In this document: positions 30,786 to 42,500 of the stretch, piece after piece
Layout of the letters: each line of letters begins with the position of its first letter
Position numbering within the stretch: position 1 is the stretch's first letter
From: Micrococcales bacterium
GTDB lineage: Bacteria > Actinomycetota > Actinomycetes > Actinomycetales > Microbacteriaceae
DNA length: 64,000 nt
Assembly (NCBI GenBank): GCA_947452235.1
Contig: CANGBK010000003.1
Location: 18,666 to 82,665, forward strand
Direction of reading: 5' to 3'
Notes under the pieces: model-generated
Told to the model about the DNA's origin: nothing
Databases searched by the model: none
Seen by the model: the letters and a program-made list of their open reading frames with translations, nothing else
Translations under genes and position numbers: made by a program

Positions 30786-31100
30786 ATGTCGAAAATTTCC
30801 GGAAGCGAAGTAACTCGCCTGATTATCGCCTGTGAAGCAGGTATGGGCTCGAGCGTCATGGTTGCAGGGATGGTTAAAAAGGCCCTGAAGAAAACCAACG
30901 TTTCAGTCAGCCATTCACCGGTGAACCAACTGGCAGGTGAGAACCCTGATGTGGTTCTCTGTCAGCGTGGTTTATCAGGCCGAGCTAAACAAGCTGTTCC
31001 TGAAGTTCCAGTCATTGCATTTGATATGTTCCTTGGTGATCCAGCGATCGCTAAAGTCATTGACGCTGTATTGAATGGAACCATGATTAGTGATGAGTAG
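30786..31100 (+). CDS. PTS mannitol-type IIB subunit
   Basis: LIIACEAGMGSSVMVAGMVKKALK: IIB cysteine loop C-E-A-G-M-G-S-S. Confidence 0.92.
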   Translation: MSKISGSEVTRLIIACEAGMGSSVMVAGMVKKALKKTNVSVSHSPVNQLAGENPDVVLCQRGLSGRAKQAVPEVPVIAFDMFLGDPAIAKVIDAVLNGTMISDE

Positions 31101-31533
31101 TCCACTAATCCAGGCTGCCGGAATTCGTATTGATGCTGCGGCCTCCTCTCGCGAGGAGGCCGTGGCACTCTGCGGCAAAACACTTTTGGAACTCGGAGCC
31201 GTTTCAGAAGCGTATGTTCCTGCAATGTGGGAGCGCGAACAAATAATCTCAAGTTTCATGGGTGAAGGCGTGGCAATGCCTCACGGAACTGACGAGGCTC
31301 GTAAATTTGTGAAATTTGACCAGTTAGTTTTCCTCAGGTTCACTAACGAAATTGACTGGGATGGTGTTCCAGTTAGAGCATGTATTGGCATTGCGGCCAA
31401 TGGGGATGCTCATGGACAAATCCTTGGCAACCTAGCTGAGGTGCTCATCGATGATGAGAAGCGGGAAGAACTTTTTGCAACCGATTCGGTTGAAAGAATT
31501 TTGAGTTTATTAGAAACAACTGAAGAGGAATAG
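31090..31533 (+). CDS. PTS mannitol/fructose-type IIA subunit
   Basis: GEGVAMPHGTDEARKFV: IIA phospho-His motif; start may be slightly downstream (31096 GTG or similar). Confidence 0.9.
   Translation: MMSSPLIQAAGIRIDAAASSREEAVALCGKTLLELGAVSEAYVPAMWEREQIISSFMGEGVAMPHGTDEARKFVKFDQLVFLRFTNEIDWDGVPVRACIGIAANGDAHGQILGNLAEVLIDDEKREELFATDSVERILSLLETTEEE
31135..31166 (+). other. Strong GC-rich hairpin inside the IIA coding sequence
   Basis: GCTGCGGCCTCCTC-TCGC-GAGGAGGCCGTGGC, 14 pairs including two G-U. Confidence 0.7.
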
Positions 31534-31539
31534 TTAGAA

Positions 31540-32592
31540 ATGAAAGCAGCAATCTACCGCGGTCCAGGAGACCTAAAGGTCGAGCAGGTTGATGAGCCAC
31601 AAGCCAAAGCCGGTCAACTAAAACTAAAGATCCACGCTTGCGCTACCTGTGGCACTGATGCAAAGATTTTCCATTCAGGTCACCCTCGCCTAACTCCACC
31701 TCAGATTATCGGGCACGAAATTGCCGGTGAGATTGTTGAAATCGGTGAAGGTGTTACTGGTTTCAAACTAGGAGACCGCGTTCAGGTTATCGCTGCTATC
31801 CCTTGTGGCAAATGCTGGGCTTGTCTTGAAGGTCGCATGACTGTTTGCCCTAACCAGCTATCGATGGGTTACCAATTCCCTGGTGGGTTTGCAGAATACA
31901 TGATTGTTCCAGAAGAAGTTCTAAATGTTGATGGTGTGAACCACATCCCGGAAAATGTTTCATACATTGAAGCAGCAGTGGTTGAACCTTTCGCTTGTGT
32001 TCTAAATGCTCAACAGTTAGCCAAAGTTGGCGAAGGTGACACAGTTTTGGTTATGGGTGCAGGACCTATTGGTTGCTTGCATGTTCGCTTGGCTAGATCC
32101 CTTGGAGCAAAGCAAGTCTTCCTTGCAGATATCAACGGTGACCGCTTGAAGATATCAGCAGATGTTGTTAAACCTGATGCAGCTATAGACATGTCTAAAG
32201 TCGACTTGGCCGAAGAGATTAAGAATCTAACCGGAGGCAAAGGCCCGACCGTGATCATCACAGCCGCACCTTCAGGTCAAGCTCAGGAGCAAGCAATTGC
32301 TATGGCTGCTCCGGGTGGAAGAATCTCATTCTTTGGTGGCCTACCAAAAGATAAGCCAATCATCCAGGCAGATAGCAATCTTATCCACTACAAAGAATTA
32401 ACTATTCTTGGTGCCAACGGTTCAAGCCCAGCCCAGAACCGTCAGGCTCTTGGCCTTATTGCGTCAGGTGCCGTAAAGGTTGCAGATCTGGTTACTCACC
32501 AGGTTTCACTTGATGATGTTGAAAAAGCGATCGACTATGTGATCAGCGGAGAGTCAATCAAGGTTGTTGTTCTGCCAAATGGAGCAAACTAA
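31540..32592 (+). CDS. Zinc-dependent medium-chain alcohol/polyol dehydrogenase
   Basis: CATCGTDAKIFHSGHPRLTPPQIIGHEIAGEIVEIGEGV; GAGPIGCLHVRLARSLGA; structural Zn cysteines CGKCWACLEGRMTVC. Confidence 0.9.
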   Translation: MKAAIYRGPGDLKVEQVDEPQAKAGQLKLKIHACATCGTDAKIFHSGHPRLTPPQIIGHEIAGEIVEIGEGVTGFKLGDRVQVIAAIPCGKCWACLEGRMTVCPNQLSMGYQFPGGFAEYMIVPEEVLNVDGVNHIPENVSYIEAAVVEPFACVLNAQQLAKVGEGDTVLVMGAGPIGCLHVRLARSLGAKQVFLADINGDRLKISADVVKPDAAIDMSKVDLAEEIKNLTGGKGPTVIITAAPSGQAQEQAIAMAAPGGRISFFGGLPKDKPIIQADSNLIHYKELTILGANGSSPAQNRQALGLIASGAVKVADLVTHQVSLDDVEKAIDYVISGESIKVVVLPNGAN

Positions 32593-32868
32593 TTGATTAC
32601 CAAGACCCTAACTGTTACCGCCAAAGTTGGTCTTCATGCAAGACCGGTAGCGCTTTTATCTAAGCTGGCAACCGAACTAGGTGGCGAAGGTATTTCTGTA
32701 AAGATAGGCAGAAATGCAGATCAATTAGTTGCAGCCAACTCTTCACTACGCATGTTAACTCTAAAGATAACCTCAGGTGAACAGGTGCTTGTTGAGTTAG
32801 GCACCGAAGATGCAGAACGGGCCGAAGGTATCTTTGCTCAGGTGGCAGAAGCTCTAGCAGCCGACTAA
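32593..32868 (+). CDS. ptsH: Phosphocarrier protein HPr
   Basis: VTAKVGLHARPVALLSKLA; TTG start. Confidence 0.92.
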   Translation: MITKTLTVTAKVGLHARPVALLSKLATELGGEGISVKIGRNADQLVAANSSLRMLTLKITSGEQVLVELGTEDAERAEGIFAQVAEALAAD

Positions 32869-32896
32869 CCTTATATTTAGTCGAAGTGAGTTAAAG

Positions 32897-34513
32897 ATGT
32901 CTGAACTAAAAAGATTTACCGGTATTGGTGTTGGTGATTCCAGCACCTGGGGTATTGCGTACGTTCTAGCCCCTAGGCCTAAAGCACCAGTTGAAGCTAA
33001 ATCAAAGTTGGGAGCTGACACCGAGTCAAAGAGACTTCAAGAAGCTATCAGTTTTGTGGTTGAACAAATGAGCGAAACAGCTTCTAAAGCCGATGAAACC
33101 ACCGCCGATATTCTTCATGCACTTCTAGCCATGCTTGAAGATCCAGCCCTAGTTGAAGAAGCGTCAGTTCACATCCAACAAGGTTGGGATGCTGAAACCA
33201 GCATTCAGCGAGCCATGAACGGCTTCACAGAATTACTGGCCGGCGATGACTTATTCGGGGAGAGAGTCGCAGATCTTCAAGACCTTTCGCTGCGAGTCGT
33301 GGCAAAGCTAACCAACCTGCAATGGTCAATGACTTTACCTAAGGTTGGTCCAGTAGTTGTAGTTGCTGAAGATCTTTCACCTGCAGAAACAGCTCAGTTC
33401 ACTGACGTTGTTGTTGGTGTTATCACCGAAGGCGGAGGACCAACTTCTCACACTGCCATCATTTGCCGTCAAAGAAACATTCCAGCAATTGTTGCTGTTT
33501 CAGGTGCCATGAGTATCCCTACCGGCGAAGGCGTCCTTGTGGAGGCATTCAAAGGCGAGGCAACCTTATCCGAAAAGCCTGGAAATTTTGATAACCAGAA
33601 AACTCAGAGACCACGCATCGGAGAACCTGTTGCTGAAGTTAAGGGAAACGTGGGCAGCGTTCAGGATGCAATAGCTCTTGCTGAAACTGAAGCTACCGGT
33701 GTTGGCCTAATGCGAACAGAACTTTTGTTCTTATCCAGGTCGAGCGCTCCAAGCCTTGAAGAGCAAACAGAACTTTATTCAGGTGTTCTCAAAGAAGCAC
33801 CTGAAGGAGAAGTTATTTTCAGAACTCTTGATGCTGGAAGTGATAAACCTCTTCCATATCTTGGTATCGGTAAAGAGGAGAATCCATCGCTTGGTGTTCG
33901 CGGCTATCGAATCAATAGCATCGACGAAGATATTCTGAACACCCAACTAAAAGCATTGGCTTTAGCTCAAGAGAAAACCGGGAGACCGGTTTCTGTTATG
34001 GCTCCTATGATCGCAACGGTTGAAGAAGCAACTGCATTTGCCAAGCAGGCTAGAAGTTTTGGAATTCAAACCGTTGGCGTCATGGTTGAAACTCCTTCTA
34101 TCTGTGTTGTTTTAGATCAGCTTCAAGGAATAGTCGATTTTGTGAGTATCGGCACCAACGATTTGTCACAGTATCTTTTCGCAGCCGACCGTCAAAACTC
34201 AGGTGTTGCAACACTATTGAACCCTTGGCAACCAGCACTGCTTAAAACCATTTCAAGGATCTGTGTTGATGCGCAAGCTGTTGGCATCAAGGTTGGAGTT
34301 TGCGGTGAGGCAGCAGCCGATCCGCTCCTTTCAGTAGTTCTAGCAGGATTGGGAGTGAAGTCAGTATCTATGGCTGCACCTGCTGTTGCTAAAGCTAAGG
34401 ACTATCTTTGCTCTGTAACTAAGGACCAGGCTAAAGCCGTTGCCGAGGCTGCGTTGACCGGTAAAACCCCATTTGAAGCCAAGGAACTGGCTCTAGCCGC
34501 CCTACCTAACTAG
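32897..34513 (+). CDS. ptsI: PTS enzyme I (phosphoenolpyruvate-protein phosphotransferase)
   Basis: GGGPTSHTAIICRQRNIPAIV phospho-His motif; GLMRTELLFL; FVSIGTNDLSQYLFAADR. Confidence 0.96.
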   Translation: MSELKRFTGIGVGDSSTWGIAYVLAPRPKAPVEAKSKLGADTESKRLQEAISFVVEQMSETASKADETTADILHALLAMLEDPALVEEASVHIQQGWDAETSIQRAMNGFTELLAGDDLFGERVADLQDLSLRVVAKLTNLQWSMTLPKVGPVVVVAEDLSPAETAQFTDVVVGVITEGGGPTSHTAIICRQRNIPAIVAVSGAMSIPTGEGVLVEAFKGEATLSEKPGNFDNQKTQRPRIGEPVAEVKGNVGSVQDAIALAETEATGVGLMRTELLFLSRSSAPSLEEQTELYSGVLKEAPEGEVIFRTLDAGSDKPLPYLGIGKEENPSLGVRGYRINSIDEDILNTQLKALALAQEKTGRPVSVMAPMIATVEEATAFAKQARSFGIQTVGVMVETPSICVVLDQLQGIVDFVSIGTNDLSQYLFAADRQNSGVATLLNPWQPALLKTISRICVDAQAVGIKVGVCGEAAADPLLSVVLAGLGVKSVSMAAPAVAKAKDYLCSVTKDQAKAVAEAALTGKTPFEAKELALAALPN

Positions 34514-34533
34514 CCTTTGGGTAAACTAGGGTA

Positions 34534-34923
34534 ATGGAAACCCTGAAATCAGCCCTCTCTTTCTATCGCGTCTGTGCCCTTATTACAGGTTCATTCTTGC
34601 TTCTAGTCGTTCTTGAGATGGTGCTCAAGTACGCCTTTGGTCAGACCATCTGGTCTGGTGGTAACGTCGGGCTCATTGGTTTAGTCCCTAACCCGGTTGA
34701 TGACACTGGTCTTCCAGCCGATGGAATTGACCTAAGCAGACTGCTTCTTCAGATTCACGGTTTGCTATACGTGATCTATCTGTTCGCTGATTTCAGAGTG
34801 TGGCGTCTAGCTAATCTGAAGTTCAAAGACTTCCTAGTTATCGCTATGGGTGGAGTTATCCCGGTAACCTCATTCATCATTGAACGTAAGTACCACACGC
34901 AACTAACCAAGGCGGCTAAATAA
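34534..34923 (+). CDS. DUF3817 family membrane protein
   Basis: ~129 aa, 3 [26 protein letters not shown]; next to guaA. Confidence 0.8.
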   Translation: METLKSALSFYRVCALITGSFLLLVVLEMVLKYAFGQTIWSGGNVGLIGLVPNPVDDTGLPADGIDLSRLLLQIHGLLYVIYLFADFRVWRLANLKFKDFLVIAMGGVIPVTSFIIERKYHTQLTKAAK

Positions 34924-34925
34924 AC

Positions 34926-36488
34926 ATGAGTTCAAACCGTCCAGTTCTTGTTGTTGATTTTGGAGCTCAGTACGCTCAACTGATTGCCAGACGTGTTCGT
35001 GAAGCTGGTGTTTATAGTGAAATCGTTCACCACAATGTTTCTGCTCAAGAAGTAAAGATTAAGAACCCGCTAGCCATAATTCTTTCTGGTGGGCCTTCGA
35101 GTGTTTATGAAGAAAACTCACCTCAGCTAGACAAAGCTATTTTGGAACTGGGAGTGCCAGTTCTTGGTATCTGCTACGGTTTCCAGATTCTTGCCCAGAA
35201 CCTTGGTGGAAGAGTTGATAAGACTGGTTTGCGTGAATACGGTGCCACCGATCTTTCTGTTTCTAATCCTTCGGGCATTCTTGCTGGTCAACCATCAGCT
35301 CAGATTTGTTGGATGAGTCATGGTGACCAGGTCATGGTTGCTCCAGATGGCTTTGATGTCTTAGCAAGCACCGCAACAACACCGGTGGCAGCTTTCGGTA
35401 GTGCTGAGAGAAAGATTTATGGTGTTCAATGGCACCCTGAAGTTAAGCACTCAGAGTTTGGCCAAAACGTTCTAGAGAATTTCCTTCACAACGTTGCAGG
35501 GATTCCAGCCGATTGGAACAGCGGAAACGTTATCGCTGATCAAGTAGCAAAGATAAAAGAGCAGGTTGGATCAGCCAGAGTTATTTGCGGTCTATCCGGT
35601 GGTGTTGACTCAGCAGTGGCAGCAGCCCTAGTGCACAAAGCTGTTGGAGACCAGCTGGTCTGTGTCTTTGTGAACCACGGGTTATTACGTCAAGGTGAAG
35701 TTCAGCAGGTCGAGAAGGACTATGTTGCTGCAACTGGCATCAGATTGGTTACCGTCGATGCAGAAGAACGTTTCCTAACTGCTCTTGCCGGTGTTAGTGA
35801 CCCAGAGACTAAACGCAAGATTATTGGTCGTGAGTTCATTAGAGTCTTTGAGGATGCTCAGGCAGCTCTGGTTGCTGAGTCAAAGGCAGATAACCAACCA
35901 ATCAAATTCCTAGTTCAAGGAACGCTATACCCAGATGTTGTTGAATCTGGCGGTGGTGTCACGGCAGGAATCAAGAGCCACCATAACGTAGGTGGATTAC
36001 CCGATGACCTTCAATTTGAACTTGTTGAACCACTTAGAACCCTTTTCAAAGATGAGGTTCGTGCTATCGGTTATGAACTGGGCCTTCCTAAAGAAATCGT
36101 GTCAAGACAACCATTCCCAGGTCCTGGTCTTGGTATTCGTATAGTTGGTGAAGTTACAAAAGAGCGACTAGATCTTCTTAGGCAAGCAGACGAAATAGTA
36201 AGACATGAACTAACGAACGCTGGTTTAGACCAAGAGATTTGGCAGTGCCCAGTAGTGCTCCTAGCTGATGTTAGATCTGTTGGAGTTCAAGGTGATGGCA
36301 GAAGCTATGGCCACCCAATCGTTCTTCGCCCGGTTTCGTCAGAGGATGCAATGACCGCAGACTGGTCACGACTTCCATATGATCTTCTAGCTAAGATTTC
36401 AAACCGAATCACAAATGAGGTTGCCGGTGTTAACCGAGTGGTGCTTGATGTAACAAGTAAGCCACCTGGCACTATCGAATGGGAGTAA
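34926..36488 (+). CDS. guaA: GMP synthase (glutamine-hydrolysing)
   Basis: [39 protein letters not shown]-term [13 protein letters not shown]. Confidence 0.98.
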   Translation: MSSNRPVLVVDFGAQYAQLIARRVREAGVYSEIVHHNVSAQEVKIKNPLAIILSGGPSSVYEENSPQLDKAILELGVPVLGICYGFQILAQNLGGRVDKTGLREYGATDLSVSNPSGILAGQPSAQICWMSHGDQVMVAPDGFDVLASTATTPVAAFGSAERKIYGVQWHPEVKHSEFGQNVLENFLHNVAGIPADWNSGNVIADQVAKIKEQVGSARVICGLSGGVDSAVAAALVHKAVGDQLVCVFVNHGLLRQGEVQQVEKDYVAATGIRLVTVDAEERFLTALAGVSDPETKRKIIGREFIRVFEDAQAALVAESKADNQPIKFLVQGTLYPDVVESGGGVTAGIKSHHNVGGLPDDLQFELVEPLRTLFKDEVRAIGYELGLPKEIVSRQPFPGPGLGIRIVGEVTKERLDLLRQADEIVRHELTNAGLDQEIWQCPVVLLADVRSVGVQGDGRSYGHPIVLRPVSSEDAMTADWSRLPYDLLAKISNRITNEVAGVNRVVLDVTSKPPGTIEWE

Positions 36489-36491
36489 AGA

Positions 36492-36520
36492 AAAAGGCCA
36501 CCTATTTCTAGGTGGCCTTT
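36492..36520. terminator. Bidirectional terminator between guaA and the giant repeat gene
   Basis: AAAGGCCACC-TATTTCTA-GGTGGCCTTT; U-tract mainly on the minus-strand side. Confidence 0.8.
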
Positions 36521-36534
36521 CTACTTATCTTTAC

Positions 36535-39500
36535 TTATCCAAGAGTCAAGTAGACAACACGAAGCTGAGTCGTGATTGGCTTCTTGGTCTTAGCGTTGAT
36601 TGGTAAGTAAGTGGTTGGGTACATTCTGTAACGAGTGATGGTCACCTTCACACTCAAACCAACATACCCAGCCTTTAGTGCCTTGTAAGCAGCAGCTTCT
36701 GTCTTGGCGTTACAGAATGGGGCGGCAGCCTTGAAGGTCTTCTTGGCCATCGCAAGCTTTAGCTGAGCTGGAGTCTTTGAAGCCATAGCCTTCAAAATAC
36801 CGAAGTCAACTGAACACTTGTATGCCTTGCCCGCAATTGTGAACTCGCTAACTGCGTTGATCTTTCCAATCCAGATACCGTAGGTCTCAACCGATAGGGC
36901 AGCCAGTTTCTTATTCCAAGTGAAACCAATGTCACCCATCTTGTTTAGAGCTCCATTAGCCAGAGAAGTTGGGTGAAGCGGGTCACCGTTATCTACTGTT
37001 GGCTGGCCAGAATCAGCTGTGATGTCGAACTCCATTTTTGTTGATGCGATTGGAGCGAAACGGTTATCTCCAGCCTGTGTGATGTTGACAACACAGTGGC
37101 CAGGTTTGATTCCGGACACGTGACCATCGTCTGTAACATCACAGATGTCTGGAGTTGCACTCACGAATGACGGTGTTAGGCCTGAGCTGGCTGTGACAGC
37201 CAAGTCGAAACCATCTGCTGAGTCTGTTGCAGCCGTTGCTGGAACAGTATCCTTTGGAAGAACTATTGCCAGAGTCTGAGAAGACTTAGTAACGTTCAGG
37301 CTTACAGTTGCACTTGTCGCTGCATTGAAAGCACCGTTAGCGGCTGTTGCGGCACCCAAGGTACAAGTACCAGCCGTTACGAAGGTTAGCTGATCTCCAG
37401 AAACTGTACAAACTGCAGTTGTCTTTGATGTGTAGGTTACTGGAAGAGTTACCGGACCTGTTACGCCCACGGCAGTAATGGATGCTGTAAGTGTTCTCGG
37501 TGTTTCACCCGCACCAGCTGCAGTATTTCCAGCGTTTAGCACAACTGTTGGAGTAACTTTTGCTTGACCTGTGTAGGTGAAAGTTCCTCCGTCAATTGTT
37601 CCTTGAGCGTAGATCAAGCTAATTGGCACAGCTCCAGCCACGGTAGCGTTAGGAACTTCTAGCGTGATAGCTGTTGAGCTCTTGGAAGAAATCTTGACTG
37701 TAGTACCGCCAATAATTGCAGCAGTAATTAGGTCAAGGTTCAAACCGCCGATTGTTACCTTTGTTCCAGCAGGAACAGTGTTGGTACCAAAGCCAGCAGC
37801 TGGTGCAGTTACAAACGGTGCTGGTGCAATTGACCCGGAGTAAACCTGGCTAGTTGAACCTGCAGAGTTGTATGCAGACACAGTGAATGAATAAGCGCCA
37901 ACTCCAGTTGGAATACCTGTAATAGCGCCGGTGTCAGGGTTTAGTGTCAAACCAGCAGGAAGGTCTCCGGCTGAGATTGTGTAAGTAACAGCTGGGAATC
38001 CAACTGCAGTTACCTGATCTGAGAATGACTTACCTGTCTGCAATCCAGCGATAGTTGTCTTGTTGAAAGCAGTTGGTGCTTTGTTTACGATGAAGTTTGC
38101 ATCCTCACCTGAAACATCGTTATTGCTTGCATCGCTATCAGGAGTCGCTGAGCTTAGAACTGCACGTCCACCAGTTGTGAAGTTACCGCCAACCAGAGAT
38201 CCAGCCAATGCAATCGGAATAGTGAACTTCACTTTTGCACCTACCTGAAGTAGAGCTGAAGTTACACAAGTTATCGTCGTGACATTGGTCAGAGTACAGC
38301 CAGCAGATAGACCAGCAAGGGCAGTGGTTCCGGTTGGTAATGTGTAAACCAAAGAAGCACCGTTAGCCTTAGCTGGACCATTGTTAGTGATAGTCAAGTC
38401 AATTGCACCTTGACCACCTGCAACTGCTTTACCCACACTTTCAACTGTTACTGAAAGGTCAGTCGCAGCACTTGACACTGTAAGCGTTGTAGTAAATGGA
38501 GCTGAAACTAAGAATGCGTAGTCGCTTGCCTTAGTAACAGTAAATGAACAGGTTCCAGCGGCAATTGCTGTCACGTTCACTCGCTGGCCAACTAGAACTA
38601 GCGAACAGATGCTTGTTGAGTTGTTAACCAAGCTCAAAGCTCCGTAGCCATCACCACCAGTGATTACAACTTGGGTAGTTGTGGCACCGTTCCACTGTGG
38701 GCTTGCAATAGAACCGCTGGCAATCTTTGAGATCAAAGTTGATTGAGCGGCTTTAGCAATCACTATTGTTGTGGTTGCGGTTGCAGCGTTGAAGTAAGGG
38801 TCCGCTGCCTTAGTAGCTGTGATTACACAGTTACCAGGAAGCAATACAGTCACAACGTTGCCTGCCACAGAACAGAAGGACGCGCTAGATGCGTTTACAG
38901 AGTAAGTGACTTCTCCAGTACCTGAACCGCCTGTTGTGCTAAGTGTTGTTGTAACATCAGCGTCTGGGTTATAGGTCAGAGTCTGAGAAGCAGCAGATTC
39001 GGTGAAAGTGCTCTGGTTAGCTTTAGCGATGTTTACAGTAACCGTTGCGGTCGCATCAGCATAGTTGCTGTCGCCGGCCTTAGTAACTAGAACAACACAA
39101 TCTCCACCAGTAATAGCAGTGATAGTGCGGTCTGAGATTGAACAGATGGTGCTCGACAATTCAGAGATCGATAAAGTGACCGCTCCGGTACCAGAACCAC
39201 CTGAAACAGTGATTAGCGCTGTCGCAGGAGTGTTAGCTGAGTAAACCAGGGATGTCGGATTACTTGTAGCACTCAGGGTGGCCTGCTTGCTCTTTAGGAC
39301 AGTGAGAGATACTGAACCGCTGTAGTCATTGAATATCGCATTACCTGACTTGGTGTAGTTGATTAGACATTCACCAACTGCTAGAGCAGTCATTGTGATC
39401 TTGTTACCAACTACTGCAACTGAACAGTTTGCGGCAGTTGAAGAATCAACTGAAGCAGTGATTGTTGAGCCAGAGATACCACCAGCAATTGTTATTACAT

Positions 39501-42500
39501 CTGTAGCCGCTGGGGTTGAGAAGTAAACAGAGGTAGTTGCAGGCGTAGCTGTTACACCAGTTTGGTCACCCTTGACGATGGTGAGAGTTGCAACTGCGCT
39601 TGATGCAATCAAGGTTCCGTCGGAAGCCTTAGAAACATCAATAACCAGAATGCTACATAGGCCTACAGCCAACGATGTAACTGTGGCTGATGTACCGTTA
39701 CCGGAAACGCTACAAATGTTCTTGCTTGAAGCATCAACTGAGTAGCTGATCACGTCGTTTGGAAGCGAGCCTTCAACAGTAACTGTTGAAACAGTTCCAG
39801 GTGCAGCAACAAAACCAACTGTTGTGCTAGGAACAGTTGCCGCTATCTGGGTACCAGGAAGAGCAATACGGATTGTTGCCGTTGCTGTTGCAGAATCGTA
39901 GGTAGCGTCCGCAGCCTTAGTAGCTGTAACAACACAGAAGCCATAGTAGTTAGCTGTCACAACAGGAACGTTGTTAACGATGGCAACTGAACAGATACTT
40001 GAAGCACCTGGATCAACTGCATATGTGACCGCACCTGAACCGGAACCACCAGCAAGTGTCAACGGAGTTGTTCCCTTAGGAGACTCCGTGTACATCAACT
40101 GTGGATATGTCGCTGCAAGAGTTAGTTTTGCTTGAGCTGTCTTAGCAATTACGACTCGAAGCTTTGTGCTCTGAACAAGGAATAGCCCGTCTGCACCTGC
40201 GGCCTTTGTGATAGTTAAATCACATACGCCTGGAGCAAGAGCAGTGATCTGCTTTGTTACATCGTTGTATGAACAGATAGCGGTTGAACCTGAGTCAACA
40301 ACAGTGGTCAGAGCGCCGTTACCTGAACCACCTGTAACTGCAACAGTTGAGGTGGCCTTAGGGCTTAACACATATGTCAATGCTCCAGGAGTTGCAGTGG
40401 CAAAAAGTGCAGCCTGCGTTCCCTTGGTGATTGAAATGGTGATCTGTCCAGAGGTAATGACGGTGTATCCAGAATCGGTTGCCTTGGTTACTGTCAGTAG
40501 ACAGTTACCAATACCAATAGTCTTTACGGTCAAAGGACCGCCGGCTACAGTTGCGTCAGCACAAATAGCTGCCGAGGCAGGTGCAATGTTTATGTTCAAT
40601 GCTCCAGTACCTGAACCGCCTGTGGTTGTCACAGTGAAGGTTGCGGCTGGTGCATTGAAGTACTGAATAGTTGAAACAGAAGCGGTAGCAGTAAGAGTAG
40701 CCTGAGCAGCCTTTACGATAGGGAAGCTTGAGACAACTGTGTTTGAGTTCTCCCACGCAGTGCCACCGCTCTTGTAAACGGAAATAGTACAAGTACCAGA
40801 ACCGACTGCGAACACTTGAATGTGTGATGGAACACCTGGACGCATTGCTGCACGGTTACAAACCTGAGCCGATGCTGGATCAATGCTGAATACCAAATCT
40901 CCAGAACCTGTTCCACCACCCCAAACGAACGCGTTGATTAGAGATGTATCAAGGGCAGTAGCAGGACTGTAAACAACGGATGCCCAGTACGGGGTGACTA
41001 CAAGCGCTGCTTGGTTACCTTTGGTGACAGTTAGCTTCACTGTTGCTGAAGCCACGTTGTAGTTCACATCAGCAGCCTTGGTTGCAACCACAGTACAGTC
41101 ACCAGGAGCCAAGCCAGTAACGGTGCTTCCAGAGATGGAACACACGGTTAGGCTGTCCGCTGCGATCGTGTAAGTAACTGCACCTGTGCCAGTTCCACCG
41201 GCAGCTGTAACAGTTGTTGTGTCAAGCGCAGAAGTCGTTGCCTTAAGTGCAAGCTTTGCTGCAGTAAGTGTTAGCGCAGCTTGGTCAATCTTTGTGAAGG
41301 TTATCGTTACAGTCTTTGGAGAAGACTCCAAGTATGTAGTGTCGGTTAGGCGCTTGACAATGATCAAACAGGTTCCAGCAGTAATGTCTGTAACAACACC
41401 GGTGGTTAGGTTCACTGAACAAACGGTCGAGGATGTTGGGTCAACTGTGTAGTTGAATACTCCTGTTCCAGAACCGGCAGCACCAGTAACTGTAGCTGTT
41501 GCCTTAGGCGTTGCAACGAAAGGCATAGTAGCTGAACCAGCTGTAATAGATGCAGTGATGTCTGCCTGAGTTGCTTTACCGATAGTAAAGCTTGCAGTTC
41601 CATTGACCACAGCGTTGAAGTTCACATCACCCAACTTGCTGTATTGCAAAGTACAGGTTCCATCATCGAGAGCAGTAACAGTGATTTTGTTGGTTAGGTC
41701 ACTGGTTGCTGTGAAGGTTGCAGGAACAGCCGCGCTGTCACCACCGCCAGTGATAGTACAAACCAACGGTGTAGCGCTAACAATCTTGGTGAAGTTACCA
41801 GTGCCTGTATAGGCAACACCAATAACAAGAACTGAGGTGTTTGCAGGACCTGAAGCAGCTAATTTGAAATCAGCGTTAGGGGTTAATGTGATAACTGCCT
41901 GGTTGATCTTCGCGATGGTCAGGTTCAGAACAACAGCGTTAGAAGCTGCTACGTTGTCATCGCCATCACGAGTAACAGTTACCTTACAGGTTCCAACAGT
42001 TGTTGAAGTCACGTTACCGTTGGTCTGGTCGACAACACATGAGCTTGTGCTGGTTGGATCTACCACGTAGTGGTTGGCTCCAGTACCAGCAGGGTTAGTC
42101 ACGGTGATAGTTGTAACAACATCAGGGATTACCTTGAACCAGAGGCTTGTTCCGTTAGAGGAAGTCGCGCCAATGGTCTGAACCATCTTGGTTATGTTAA
42201 CACCGATGAATGCACGCTGTTCGTTGTAGTTAACATCGGCTGCCTGCACCACGGTGATCAAACAAACACCTGCGAGGTTCCCGTTTACCAGAATCTGAGT
42301 TGCTCGAATAGTCGCGATTGAACAGTACTCTTCAGTCATCGGATCGATGTAGAAGGTGAATGCACCGCTTGAGGATGCGCCACCGGCAACAGTCACCCAA
42401 GTCTGAACCTTGTTAGCTGCATTCGTGTAAGCAATGGTTGCTGGTGCAGCAGACAGAGTAATCGCAGCTGCATTAATCTTCGTGAACACTACAGTAACTG

